From: Gammaproteobacteria bacterium
Lineage (GTDB): Bacteria > Pseudomonadota > Gammaproteobacteria > Chromatiales > Chromatiaceae
Reading direction: 5' to 3'
Assembly (NCBI GenBank): GCA_020445405.1
Contig: JAGRGQ010000027.1
Span: 1-48,899, forward strand
Length of the DNA stretch: 48,899 nt
Part shown: positions 16,410 through 24,380 of the stretch, one piece after another
How the letters are laid out: each line of letters opens with the position of its first letter
Position numbering within the stretch: the first letter of the stretch is position 1
Notes under the pieces: model-generated
Seen by the model: the letters and a program-made list of their open reading frames with translations, nothing else
Databases searched by the model: none
What the model was told of the DNA's origin: nothing
Position numbers and translations under genes: made by a program

Positions 16410-17111
16410 ATGAGAATTGCTTTTCTGGAAGATGACCAACCACAGGCCGAAGTCATCAAGGGCTGGCTGAGTGCAACTGACCACAGTTGCCGTCACTTCA
16501 CCAAAGCAAGCCTGTTTTTGAAGGAGGTCCGTCGCGAGAGTTTCGACCTGCTGATACTGGACTGGGAGTTGCCTGAATCGTCCGGTATCGAAGTACTGCG
16601 CCGCGTTCGGGAGAGCAGCGATTGGCGTGTGCCCGTTCTGTTCATGACCAACCGCGACAGCGAGAGCGATATCGTGCAGGCGCTGGCGGAAGGGGCGGAC
16701 GACTACATGACCAAGCCCGTCTCCCGCGACATAACGCTGGCGCGAATCAACGCTCTGGGCAGACGCAGTCAGCAGAATGGCCAGAATGAGCAAGTACTGG
16801 AGTACGGCGACTATCAATTTGTCACCACTGATAAGAGCTTGACCAGAAACGGTCTGCTCATCGATCTGACCGAGAAAGAGTACCAGCTCGCTGCAATGCT
16901 TTTCGCCAACATTGGCCGGCTGCTTTCCAGAAACCACATGCTCGAGACCGTCTGGGGCATCGGCCCCGAACTCGCCACCCGTACCGTTGACACCCACATC
17001 AGCCGCCTGCGCCGAAAACTGGCTTTGTTGCCGGAAAACGGCTGGCGCCTGAAAGCAGTTTATCAACACGGATACCGGCTGGAGAGGGTTGCCGATCCAA
17101 ACGCGGAGTAA
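16410..17111 (+). CDS. OmpR/PhoB-type response regulator
   Basis: 233 residues from the ATG at 16410, which follows an AGAGGA ribosome binding site; in-frame codons upstream to 16257 look non-coding. The receiver domain (1-120) has the acidic pair in LEDDQ, phospho-acceptor Asp51 in LLILDWELP and Lys in MTKPVS. The C-terminal winged-helix domain (about 130-228) has LTEKEYQLAAMLF, TRTVDTHISRLRRKL and YQHGYRLER, typical of Trans_reg_C. It lies 44 bp before the CHASE2 kinase gene, its probable partner. An extended -10-like sequence (TGGTATATT, 16337-16345) lies 65 bp upstream. The nearby minus-strand pseudogene may have shared this divergent promoter region. Target genes cannot be read from the sequence. 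Confidence 0.92.
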   Translation: MRIAFLEDDQPQAEVIKGWLSATDHSCRHFTKASLFLKEVRRESFDLLILDWELPESSGIEVLRRVRESSDWRVPVLFMTNRDSESDIVQALAEGADDYMTKPVSRDITLARINALGRRSQQNGQNEQVLEYGDYQFVTTDKSLTRNGLLIDLTEKEYQLAAMLFANIGRLLSRNHMLETVWGIGPELATRTVDTHISRLRRKLALLPENGWRLKAVYQHGYRLERVADPNAE

Positions 17112-17155
17112 ATTGGTTACACTAGGCAGCGCCAGCAGAACAAAATGCCCTGTCT

Positions 17156-19834
17156 ATGGATGCCACCAATGTTGCCAAAACTATTGATAAGGCCCCTGTA
17201 AAGCGCAGGCTCATCCGGCTGCCTACCAGCTGGGCCTTCATCTCGATACTGCTGGCCGGCCTGTCACTCTCTTTGATCCACACGGACTGGCTGTGGCGCT
17301 GGGATCAACTGCTGTACGACAGCCAGCTCAATCTATGGTCGCGTCCTGCTCCGGATGACATTGTCATTGTCGCCATCGACGCACAGAGCCTGTCCCGGAT
17401 CGGCCGCTGGCCCTGGAGCAGGCGGCTACACGTACAACTGTTGCAGCGCCTGACGGAGGCCGGTGCAAAAGCAATCGTTTTGGATATCCTGTTTACAGAG
17501 GCCGAGCAGCACTCACCGGACGCGGATAACAGCCTGATCGACGCGGTGGCGGCCAGCGGCCGGGTGGTTCTTCCCATCGTGTTCGAACAGTCCGGTCCGG
17601 ATGGCCTGCTGGTGGAAACCCTGCCGATGCCGGCTCTCTCCCAGGCCGCAGCTGCTCTCGGCCATGTCCATATCGATCTGGACCCGGACGGTATTGCGCG
17701 CCGGGTCCATCTGCTGGAAGGCCTGGGCACGCCACGCTGGCCGAGCCTGGGTGTAGCGGTTCTGCGCCTGCTCGATTCCGGCGGATGGAACCATCTACCG
17801 GGAATGCGCAATCCGCACACGGTGCCGGTTGCGGATGGAAAAATCGTCCGTGATTATCAGATCCTGCTTCCGTTTGCCGGCCCCCCGGGCCATTTCAACC
17901 GCATATCTTATGTCGACGTGCTCAACGAAAAAGCAGGTACTGAGCATTTTCGCGACAAGATCGTGCTGGTTGGCGCCACCGCAACAGGACTCGGGGACGC
18001 GCTGCCGACCCCGGTATCCGGATGGAATCAACCTATGGCAGGAGTGGAGGTCAACGCCAATCTGATCGACTCGCTCAGGCGGGGAATTGCCATCGAACCC
18101 GTCGAAAAGCGCTGGAAAATTGTGTTGACCCTGCTTCTGCTGTTACTGCCCTATCTACTCTATCCGCGGCTGAAACCCAGGTATGTTCTGATGACCAGTG
18201 CATCCCTGCTGCTGGTGACACTCGCCATCTGCGCGCTGTTGCTGCACCGCTTTCAACTCTGGTTTCCACCGCTCCCCGCGCTGGTCGGGTTGCTGCTGGG
18301 TTATCCCATCTGGAGTCTGCTGCGGCTGGAGCATACCGTGCGCTACTTTGAGCAGGAGTTGGAACGGTTGCACGCCGAACCCAGGGCGATACCTTTCTAC
18401 GATGGATCCCCGGATGTCGCCAACGGCCTCTCATTTCTGCAACGCATCATCCCTTTCGGCGACTGGACCGTGCATAATGCGGCGGGCAGAATAACCGGCG
18501 CTGCCCCCGAAACAGCGTCAAACAGTGCAGCGTCCTGCGCAGCCGGTGAACGGGACTCGGCCAGGCGCGAATCGCTCCGCCTGCCAATCCCGGGCATTCA
18601 AGGCACGCTGGAACTGCGATTTCCTCACGACTGCCGGCAATCCCCATCCGGCGAAGCGTTGACACTGCTGAACGAATTCCTCCATCAATCAGCCGCACCG
18701 CTTCGGACGGAGCCGAGAAACACCGCCGAGTTGATAGAAAAACAGATACAGCAGGTTCAATTCGCGCTAGCGGAAATGCGCTCGATACGTGCTCTTCTCT
18801 CGGATACGCTGCGACAGATGGTTGACGGCGTTCTGGTCATCAACCTCGGCGGGCAGGTAGTCATCGCGAATGGACGGGCGGCCCGCCTGCTCGGGTTTGA
18901 CTCCGAGCAATCGATAGCCGGCTCCAATATCCTGCAGGATACGGTAAATCTGCATCTGTATGGCAGCAGTTGGGAACGGGCACTGCGCAGTGTGCTGGTG
19001 GAAAAGCAGACGCTTTCGCTGGAGGGACGGATGCCCGCAGGCCGGGAGCTGCTGATTCAGATGTCGCCGCTCTCGCTTACCCAGGGTAATCTGCATGGCA
19101 TGATTATCATTTTGTCGGATATCAGCCGACTCAAGCAGAGTGAGCGGAAAAGAACGCAGGCGATCAACTTCCTCTCCCACGATCTGCGCTCGCCGATCAC
19201 TTCGCTGCTCTCCCTGACACAGTGGAAAGACGGTGCCGACGCGCTCAGTCGTGAGGAGATGTCCAGGCGCGTGGAGCGCTATGCGCGCAAGGCATTGAAT
19301 CTGGCTGACAGTTTTCTGCAGCTGGCCAGAGCGGAAAACGCCGATCTGTCCGGGTTTCACGAAACCGATTTCGTCAGCATCGCGCACAATGCGATGGATG
19401 AGGCTTATGTTGAAGCACACAGCAAACAGATACGTCTGGTTCGCAGCATTCAGGTTGACGAAGCCTGGATAAACGGGGACGCAGGGCTGCTCGAAAGAGC
19501 GCTTACCAACCTGCTGGAAAATGCGATCCGCTACAGCCCTGCCGGTTCCGACGTTGAGCTCTCTCTCCGGATATATGAAGGCAGCATCGAGTGCAGCATC
19601 CAGGATCGGGGCGAAGGTATACGCAGCGAGGATCAGCAGCGCATTTTCGATCCCTTTCAGCGGACACGGGAATCAAGCAGCCAGCATAAGGGAGGGACAG
19701 GCCTTGGTCTCTCCTTTGTGAAGGTGGTGGCGGAGAAACATCATGGATCGATCAGCGTTACGAGCACCCCGGGCCAGGGAGCGTGCTTCCGCCTCAGGAT
19801 ACCGCTCTATCCTGAGAGGAAGCCATCTGATTGA
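17156..19834 (+). CDS. CHASE2-domain sensor histidine kinase
   Basis: 892 residues. An N-terminal transmembrane helix (about 27-45) is followed by a CHASE2 extracytoplasmic sensor (about 50-310; WDQLLYDSQLNLWSRPAPDDIVIVAID marks its start, shown here by WDQLLYDSQ and DDIVIVAID). Three membrane helices occupy about 322-385. The cytoplasmic part has a PAS domain (about 545-655; ALLSDTLRQMVDGVLVIN region), HisKA with LSHDLRSPIT (His675) and HATPase with NLLENAIRYSPAG, DRGEGI and GGTGLGLSFVKVV. It lies 44 bp after the OmpR-type regulator and almost certainly phosphorylates it. CHASE2 kinases respond to unknown envelope or extracellular signals. Residues 440-480 (Ala/Ser/Glu-rich) look like a variable linker. 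Confidence 0.93.
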   Translation: MDATNVAKTIDKAPVKRRLIRLPTSWAFISILLAGLSLSLIHTDWLWRWDQLLYDSQLNLWSRPAPDDIVIVAIDAQSLSRIGRWPWSRRLHVQLLQRLTEAGAKAIVLDILFTEAEQHSPDADNSLIDAVAASGRVVLPIVFEQSGPDGLLVETLPMPALSQAAAALGHVHIDLDPDGIARRVHLLEGLGTPRWPSLGVAVLRLLDSGGWNHLPGMRNPHTVPVADGKIVRDYQILLPFAGPPGHFNRISYVDVLNEKAGTEHFRDKIVLVGATATGLGDALPTPVSGWNQPMAGVEVNANLIDSLRRGIAIEPVEKRWKIVLTLLLLLLPYLLYPRLKPRYVLMTSASLLLVTLAICALLLHRFQLWFPPLPALVGLLLGYPIWSLLRLEHTVRYFEQELERLHAEPRAIPFYDGSPDVANGLSFLQRIIPFGDWTVHNAAGRITGAAPETASNSAASCAAGERDSARRESLRLPIPGIQGTLELRFPHDCRQSPSGEALTLLNEFLHQSAAPLRTEPRNTAELIEKQIQQVQFALAEMRSIRALLSDTLRQMVDGVLVINLGGQVVIANGRAARLLGFDSEQSIAGSNILQDTVNLHLYGSSWERALRSVLVEKQTLSLEGRMPAGRELLIQMSPLSLTQGNLHGMIIILSDISRLKQSERKRTQAINFLSHDLRSPITSLLSLTQWKDGADALSREEMSRRVERYARKALNLADSFLQLARAENADLSGFHETDFVSIAHNAMDEAYVEAHSKQIRLVRSIQVDEAWINGDAGLLERALTNLLENAIRYSPAGSDVELSLRIYEGSIECSIQDRGEGIRSEDQQRIFDPFQRTRESSSQHKGGTGLGLSFVKVVAEKHHGSISVTSTPGQGACFRLRIPLYPERKPSD

Positions 19835-19887
19835 ACTTAAGAAGAAAATCTGGCAGCCGGCCACTGTTTTAGGAACGGGCCGGGGGG

Positions 19888-19920
19888 TCAGGTATCAACC
19901 TGAGCAGCTGTTGATTTTTT
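19888..19920 (+). terminator. Possible terminator after the CHASE2 kinase
   Basis: A perfect 6-bp stem with a four-base loop, TCAGGT-ATCA-ACCTGA (19888-19903), is followed 11 bases later by a run of six T (19915-19920). The distance between stem and T run is longer than usual, so this is a weak candidate. Confidence 0.3.
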
Positions 19921-20009
19921 CATTAAACCTCGGCCTTAAGCCCAAAGTGACCGCAATGCGCATTTGCAACTGCAAGGTATTGCAGCGAAGATTCCAGGCC
20001 GGCCGACCT

Positions 20010-20825
20010 TCACCCCTCTTTCTGCAGGTGCACATCCATCTGCGGGAACGGTATCGAGATGCCGTTTTCGTCGAATGCGAGCTTGATCTTTTCGGTGAGG
20101 TCGAATTTGACCGCCCAGTAGTCGCCGCTTTTTACCCAGGGGCGAACGACAAAATTAACACTGCTGTCGCCCAGCTCCGACACTGCAACGGTGTAGGCTG
20201 GATCTTTCAGCACACGTTCGTCAGCATCCATCACCTGTTGCATGATCTCCCGCGCTTTGCGCAGATCGTCGCCGTAGCCGATGCCGAAAACCATATCGAT
20301 GCGCCTGGTCGCCCTGGCCGAGAAATTGGTAATCGCCCCGCCGTAGATGCTGCCGTTGGGGACGATGATTTCGCGGTTATCGCCGGTACGCATTGTGGTG
20401 CTGAAAATATTGATTGCCTCGACCACGCCCGCGGTACCACCCGCCTCGATAAAATCGCCGGCTTTGAACGGCCGGAAGACGATCATCATTACGCCTGCGG
20501 CGAAATTCTGCAGCGATCCCTGCAGTGCCAGACCGACGGCCAGACCGGCTGCACCGAGCAGTGCGATGAGAGAGGTGGTGTCAACCCCCAGTTGATCCAG
20601 CGCGGCAACGATGACAAACAGCAGCAGCAGACTTCTGATGATGGAGCTGATGAAATTGACCAGAATCTGGTCCATTTTGGCCCGGACCAGCAGCTTGCCC
20701 AGAACCTTGACCACCACATTGATCACAAGACGGCCGATATAGAAAATCACCAGCGCCAATGCGATATTGATCGCCCAGGGGATAACGTAGCCCGAGATAA
20801 TCTCCTGTATGTTGATTTTATCCAT
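20010..20825 (-). CDS. mscS: Small-conductance mechanosensitive channel, MscS family
   Basis: 271 residues, close to the size of Escherichia coli MscS (286). Three transmembrane helices lie at about 12-38, 58-80 and 86-118. TM3 has the Gly/Ala-rich pore pattern GAAGLAVGLALQGSLQNFAAG, followed by FRPFKAGDFIE at the start of the beta domain. The cytoplasmic beta domain has IVPNGSIYGGAITNFS, and a mixed alpha-beta region with FVVRPWVKSGDYW ends the protein. Such channels open under membrane tension to release solutes during hypo-osmotic shock. It is a single gene on the minus strand, tail to tail with the CHASE2 kinase. A large open frame on the opposite strand is a shadow. Confidence 0.95.
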   Translation of the reverse strand: MDKINIQEIISGYVIPWAINIALALVIFYIGRLVINVVVKVLGKLLVRAKMDQILVNFISSIIRSLLLLFVIVAALDQLGVDTTSLIALLGAAGLAVGLALQGSLQNFAAGVMMIVFRPFKAGDFIEAGGTAGVVEAINIFSTTMRTGDNREIIVPNGSIYGGAITNFSARATRRIDMVFGIGYGDDLRKAREIMQQVMDADERVLKDPAYTVAVSELGDSSVNFVVRPWVKSGDYWAVKFDLTEKIKLAFDENGISIPFPQMDVHLQKEG

Positions 20826-21146
20826 CTCTACAATCCTTCAATAATAACAGCGGGTTAAAGACTAAATAGACCCGAGTACGGCGCCGGGTCGAACGCCAAG
20901 ACGCGCAGCCTAGCATAACTTGCGGTGCCGAAGGCACCACCGACGGTAAATTTTTGTGACGGACGATGCTGATTCGAAATGCAAACCGGATCTATGGATT
21001 TAACTAATATACATGCGCCATCGATAGAAAATATCAATCATTGTAATTGGACAATTCAATTGGAGGAATTTATCTATTTTGATTAGTCTAGTGGCACGTA
21101 CTGAGGCAAGTGCGCATCATGCAATTTCCAGCACCAGGAGAAGACA
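20826..21146. other. Intergenic region between divergent mscS and rubrerythrin genes
   Basis: No convincing gene is visible in these 321 bp. The half nearer the rubrerythrin gene is AT-rich and holds palindromes at 21045-21062 (listed separately), while a purine-rich ribosome binding site region (AGGAGAAGACA, 21136-21146) directly precedes the rubrerythrin ATG. Promoters for both divergent genes presumably lie here; no confident -35/-10 pair was recognised. Confidence 0.5.
21045..21062. promoter_or_regulatory. Palindromes upstream of rubrerythrin, possible operator
   Basis: AATTG-GA-CAATT (21045-21056) is a perfect inverted repeat and is directly followed by the 6-base palindrome CAATTG (21057-21062). 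The block is 85-100 bp upstream of the rubrerythrin start. Rubrerythrin genes are commonly under peroxide or iron regulators, so an operator is plausible, but the sequence is not a recognised Fur, PerR or OxyR site. Confidence 0.3.
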
Positions 21147-21563
21147 ATGGACCTCAAAGGAAGTAAAACCGAACAGAATCTCAAAGACGCTTTCGCGGGC
21201 GAATCCCAGGCTAATCGCCGCTATCTCTATTTCGCGTCCAAGGCGGATATCGAAGGTTATAATGACGTCGCAGCCCTGTTCCGCTCCACCGCGGAAGGCG
21301 AGACCGGGCACGCCCACGGTCATCTGGAGTACCTGGAAGAGGCCGGAGACCCGGCCACCGGACTGCCTATCGGCCCGACCGCCGATAATCTCAAGGCGGC
21401 GGTAGCCGGCGAGACCCACGAATACACCGATATGTATCCGGGTATGGCAAAAGCGGCCCGCGAAGAGGGATTCGATGAAATCGCCGATTGGTTCGAAACC
21501 CTGGCCAAGGCCGAGCGTTCCCATGCCAACCGTTATCAGAAAGCATTGAATGAAATGGATTAA
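21147..21563 (+). CDS. Rubrerythrin-type diiron protein lacking the rubredoxin domain
   Basis: 138 residues forming a four-helix diiron protein. The metal-binding pattern is visible as [15 protein letters not shown] in helix 1, [13 protein letters not shown] in helix 2, [17 protein letters not shown] in helix 3 and [14 protein letters not shown] in helix 4. The C-terminal rubredoxin domain of classical rubrerythrin is absent, as in many short family members. These proteins reduce hydrogen peroxide, taking electrons from other redox proteins. A good ribosome binding site (AGGAGA) lies 6 bp before the ATG. It starts a co-directional cluster with an Fe-S protein, an EncFtn-like protein and DUF3501, a combination that recurs in proteobacteria; the Fe-S protein is a candidate electron donor. 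Confidence 0.93.
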   Translation: MDLKGSKTEQNLKDAFAGESQANRRYLYFASKADIEGYNDVAALFRSTAEGETGHAHGHLEYLEEAGDPATGLPIGPTADNLKAAVAGETHEYTDMYPGMAKAAREEGFDEIADWFETLAKAERSHANRYQKALNEMD

Positions 21564-21574
21564 TGGATCGTAGC

Positions 21575-21595
21575 CGGGGCCGCTCCGGCCCCGGT
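21575..21595 (+). terminator. GC-rich hairpin between rubrerythrin and Fe-S protein genes
   Basis: Perfect 8-bp stem CCGGGGCC / GGCCCCGG (21575-21582 and 21588-21595) with loop GCTCC. It has no T run after it, so it is more likely a partial terminator or an mRNA-end stabiliser that raises rubrerythrin mRNA relative to the downstream genes. Confidence 0.5.
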
Positions 21596-21619
21596 GTTCG
21601 ATAATCAGAGGCAATAGTC

Positions 21620-22951
21620 ATGGCAGTAAGAGAAGGCAATCTGGAAGCACCGACCCGGCATCCCCTAGACTGGAAGAATCCCGATTTCTACAGCGAGGAG
21701 TCGCTCTACAAGGAGCTTGAGAGAGTTTACGACCACTGCCACGGCTGCCGCCGCTGCGTCAGCCTTTGCAACGCTTTTCCCACGTTGTTCGATCTGGTGG
21801 ACGAATCCGCGACCATGGAAGTGGACGGGGTGAAGAAGGCGGATTACTGGAAGGTGGTGGACCACTGCTACCTGTGTGACCTCTGTTTCATGACCAAATG
21901 TCCATACACGCCGCCACACGAATGGAATCTCGATTTTCCCCACCTGATGCTGCGGGCGAAGGCGGTGAAATTCAAACAGGGCGAGGTGAGACTGCGCGAT
22001 AAAATTCTTACCAGCACGGATGCGGTGGGCAACCTGGCGGGTATACCCGTTGTGGCCGGCATAGTGAACGCGGCCAACAAAGCGAAACCAACCCGAAAAA
22101 TTCTGCAGTCAGTACTCGGAGTACATGCGGACGCAAAGCTGCCCGAGTACCACGCCAAGACCATGCGTTCGCACCTCTCCTCGAAAATCGGCGCCGTGAA
22201 GGAGGGCGAGGCAAGCGGCTCCACCAGGGGCCGAGTGGTGCTGTTCGCAACCTGTTACGGCAACCGCAACGAGCCTGTTATCGGCGAAGACCTGGTCGCG
22301 GTTTTTGAACATAACGGCATCCCGGTGACCCTGGCAGAGAAGGAGCAGTGCTGCGGTATGCCCAAGCTGGAGCTGGGCGACCTGGAATCGGTCGAGAAGG
22401 CTAAAAACGCCAATATCCCGGTACTGGCGCGGCTGGTCGATCAGGGCTGGGACATTGTCGCGCCGATTCCCTCCTGCGCGCTGATGTTCAAACAGGAACT
22501 GCCATTGATCTTTCCGGACGACCCGCAGGTAATCAAAGTGAGCGAAGCCATATTCGACCCGTTCGAATATCTGATGCTGCGTTACAAGGACGGCAGGCTG
22601 AATACGGATTTCAAAACCTCCCTGGGCAAAGTGGCATATCACGCTGCCTGCCACCAGCGGGTACAAAACGTTGGCTCCAAAACCAAAGAGCTGCTGTCGC
22701 TGATTCCTGACACAACGGTGGAGGCAATCGAGCGCTGTTCCGGTCACGACGGAACCTACGCAGTCAAAAAGGAGTTCCACGATTCCGCAATGAAGATTGT
22801 GCAGCCGGTGGTCAGCCGGGTAAAAAAAGCAAAAGCCGACCATTACGGCAGCGACTGTCCGATGGCGGGACACCACATCGAACACGGCATGGCAGATGGC
22901 AGCAAGACCCGTCACCCGATGAGCCTGCTGCGCAAGGCTTACGGCATCTAG
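21620..22951 (+). CDS. Heterodisulfide-reductase-type (CCG) Fe-S protein
   Basis: 443 residues. The N-terminal part binds two [4Fe-4S] clusters: CHGCRRCVSLC (Cys40, 43, 46, 50) and CYLCDLCFMTKC (Cys83, 86, 89, 94). The C-terminal half has two cysteine-rich (CCG) domains: ATCYGNRNEP with EQCCGMPKLELG and PSCALMF, then YHAACHQRVQN with RCSGHDGTYA and DCPMAGHHIEHG. In the second domain CCG is replaced by CSG. This layout resembles GlpC, GlcF and HdrD electron-transfer subunits. No flavin-binding dehydrogenase gene is adjacent. Lying between rubrerythrin and a ferritin-like protein, it probably moves electrons for peroxide or iron redox chemistry; the exact partner is unknown. Confidence 0.9.
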   Translation: MAVREGNLEAPTRHPLDWKNPDFYSEESLYKELERVYDHCHGCRRCVSLCNAFPTLFDLVDESATMEVDGVKKADYWKVVDHCYLCDLCFMTKCPYTPPHEWNLDFPHLMLRAKAVKFKQGEVRLRDKILTSTDAVGNLAGIPVVAGIVNAANKAKPTRKILQSVLGVHADAKLPEYHAKTMRSHLSSKIGAVKEGEASGSTRGRVVLFATCYGNRNEPVIGEDLVAVFEHNGIPVTLAEKEQCCGMPKLELGDLESVEKAKNANIPVLARLVDQGWDIVAPIPSCALMFKQELPLIFPDDPQVIKVSEAIFDPFEYLMLRYKDGRLNTDFKTSLGKVAYHAACHQRVQNVGSKTKELLSLIPDTTVEAIERCSGHDGTYAVKKEFHDSAMKIVQPVVSRVKKAKADHYGSDCPMAGHHIEHGMADGSKTRHPMSLLRKAYGI

Positions 22952-23230
22952 GGGCTGCAAACGCTATGCGGATATCCATCGACGGGAGTCATTTTTTCGC
23001 AGGACCAGGCGCATTGAGCGCACTGGACTTGCACTACACCGGCGAAAGTGCAATGCAGTCGTGGGGCACACTGACCCCAACCCAAAGGGTTGGCTCTTCG
23101 CAGGAGCCAAACTGCGCTGCGCATCGCGTATCTGAAAAAACCAAACTGCGCTCTGCACGCCCCGCTCCGCTCCTCTGGAGAACCAATGCCGGGCATCTGC
23201 ACCGTGTTTACAACCCCCGGGAGAGAGACA
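22952..23230 (+). other. Non-coding leader with two hairpins and short direct repeat
   Basis: This 279-bp stretch separates the Fe-S gene from the EncFtn-like gene. It contains a 7-bp stem TTGCACT / AGTGCAA (23029-23053, 11-base loop) and a tight perfect hairpin CCAACCC-AAA-GGGTTGG (23077-23093). The 12-mer CCAAACTGCGCT occurs twice (near 23106 and 23141). Open frames across it have biased, unconvincing composition. It could be a structured 5' leader or a genomic repeat; the function is unknown. Confidence 0.45.
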
Positions 23231-23518
23231 ATGGCTAACGAAGGCTACCATGAACCCATCGAAGAGCTCAGCAGCGAAACCCGTGACATGCACAGAGCCA
23301 TCGTCTCGCTGATGGAAGAGTTGGAAGCCGTGGACTGGTATAACCAGCGGGTCGACGCCTGCTCCAATCCGGAATTGAAGGCGATTCTCGCCCACAACCG
23401 CGATGAAGAGAAAGAGCATGCTTCCATGGTACTGGAATGGATACGCCGGCAGGATCCCAGTTTCGATAAGGAGCTGCGCGACTATCTGTTTACCGAAAAA
23501 GAGATTGCGCACGGTTAG
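23231..23518 (+). CDS. EncFtn-like ferritin (encapsulated ferritin family), no targeting tail
   Basis: 95 residues from the ATG at 23231, after a GGGAGAGAG ribosome binding site; longer in-frame extensions upstream look non-coding. It is closely similar, from memory, to Rhodospirillum rubrum EncFtn: HRAIVSLMEELEAVDWYNQR, then ILAHNRDEEKEHASMVLEW and RDYLFTEKEI. The ferroxidase-centre residues align: Glu30, Tyr37, Glu60 and His63 (Glu32, Tyr39, Glu62, His65 in R. rubrum). In that family a C-terminal extension directs the protein into an encapsulin shell. Here the protein ends directly after the helical domain (EKEIAHG), and no encapsulin gene is next to it; DUF3501 follows. It may oxidise Fe(II) without a shell or pass iron to another store. 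Confidence 0.88.
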   Translation: MANEGYHEPIEELSSETRDMHRAIVSLMEELEAVDWYNQRVDACSNPELKAILAHNRDEEKEHASMVLEWIRRQDPSFDKELRDYLFTEKEIAHG

Positions 23519-23550
23519 TGCGCCTCTCGAACGCATGCTGTTTTAAATCC

Positions 23551-23580
23551 CCGTCATCCCGGAGAAGACCGGAATGACGG
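23551..23580. repeat. Inverted repeat, possible dispersed palindromic element
   Basis: CCGTCATCCCGG (23551-23562) and CCGGAATGACGG (23569-23580) pair with one mismatch around a 6-base loop. A second imperfect hairpin, CCTCT-C-CCC / GGG-A-AGAGG, follows at 23621-23641. Both lie in the 145-bp gap between the EncFtn-like and DUF3501 genes. CGTCATyCCGG-type palindromes are common dispersed repeats in many bacterial genomes; either could also serve as a weak terminator. Confidence 0.45.
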
Positions 23581-23663
23581 AAAAGATGGTTTCCGGGAGG
23601 AGACCGTCCAGCAACTCACTCCTCTCCCCTTGGGGAAGAGGGAAACCTGCAAGGTGATCCCGA

Positions 23664-24245
23664 ATGAATAAACTCACGCGCGAAAATCTCTACAGCCTGG
23701 AAAAATATTCAGCTATCCGCAACGAATTTCGCGCCAAGGTCATGGAGCACAAGAAGAACCGGCGCGTTGCCATCGGGAAGCACGCCGCGCTCTACTTCGA
23801 AGACCAGCTGACCATGCAGTACCAGGTGCAGGAGATGCTGCGCATCGAGCGCATTTTCGAAGCGGAAGGCATCCAGGATGAGCTGGACGTTTATAATCCG
23901 CTGATACCTGACGGCATGAACTGGAAAGCCACTTTCATGATCGAGTACGACGATGTGGACGAGCGCAAGCAGGCACTGGCCCGGATGATCGGTATCGAAC
24001 GGGGTCTGTGGGTACAGGTCGAGGGCTTCGCCAAAGTCAGCGCTATCGCCAACGAGGACCTGGAGCGCGAGACCGGGGACAAAACGTCGTCGGTCCATTT
24101 CGTCCGTTTCGAATTAACCCCGGAGATGGCAGCTGCAGTTAAACAGGGCACGCGAATCAAGGCCGGTATCGAGCACCCTGCCTATACCGAGGAGACCATC
24201 CTCTCTGCTGAAATACGCGACTCGCTGGCGGGTGATCTGCACTGA
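23664..24245 (+). CDS. DUF3501 family protein
   Basis: 193 residues, soluble, with no signal peptide or membrane segment. It matches DUF3501 by its overall pattern: N-terminal LTRENLYSLEKYSAIRNEFR, YFEDQLTMQYQVQEMLRIERIFE, then DGMNWKATFMIEYDD and VHFVRFELTPEMAAAVKQG near the C-terminus. The family has no established biochemical role, but members are often encoded beside rubrerythrin and the CCG Fe-S protein, as here. The charged N-terminal helix is rich in Arg and Lys. It is the last gene of the cluster, 145 bp after the EncFtn-like gene, with only a weak ribosome binding site. Confidence 0.9.
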   Translation: MNKLTRENLYSLEKYSAIRNEFRAKVMEHKKNRRVAIGKHAALYFEDQLTMQYQVQEMLRIERIFEAEGIQDELDVYNPLIPDGMNWKATFMIEYDDVDERKQALARMIGIERGLWVQVEGFAKVSAIANEDLERETGDKTSSVHFVRFELTPEMAAAVKQGTRIKAGIEHPAYTEETILSAEIRDSLAGDLH

Positions 24246-24380
24246 ATAAAGCTCAATGATAGCGGGGACGCCTGCTCCCTCATTGCTTCCCGACCCAAGG
24301 GTGGTTCTGATCACCGGAACAGAGGCGTCAGCGATTCCAGGCTGAATTGAAAGCAAAATGCGGACGCGAAACGGCTGTAT

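Noticed and set aside
19743-20858. A 371-codon plus-strand open frame.
   Set aside because: It runs antisense to the clearly recognised mscS gene, has no domain pattern and is His/Asp/Arg-biased, as expected for a shadow frame.
22966-23238. Open frame between the Fe-S and EncFtn-like genes.
   Set aside because: It crosses hairpins and short repeats, has no ribosome binding site or domain, and overlaps the better-supported EncFtn start.
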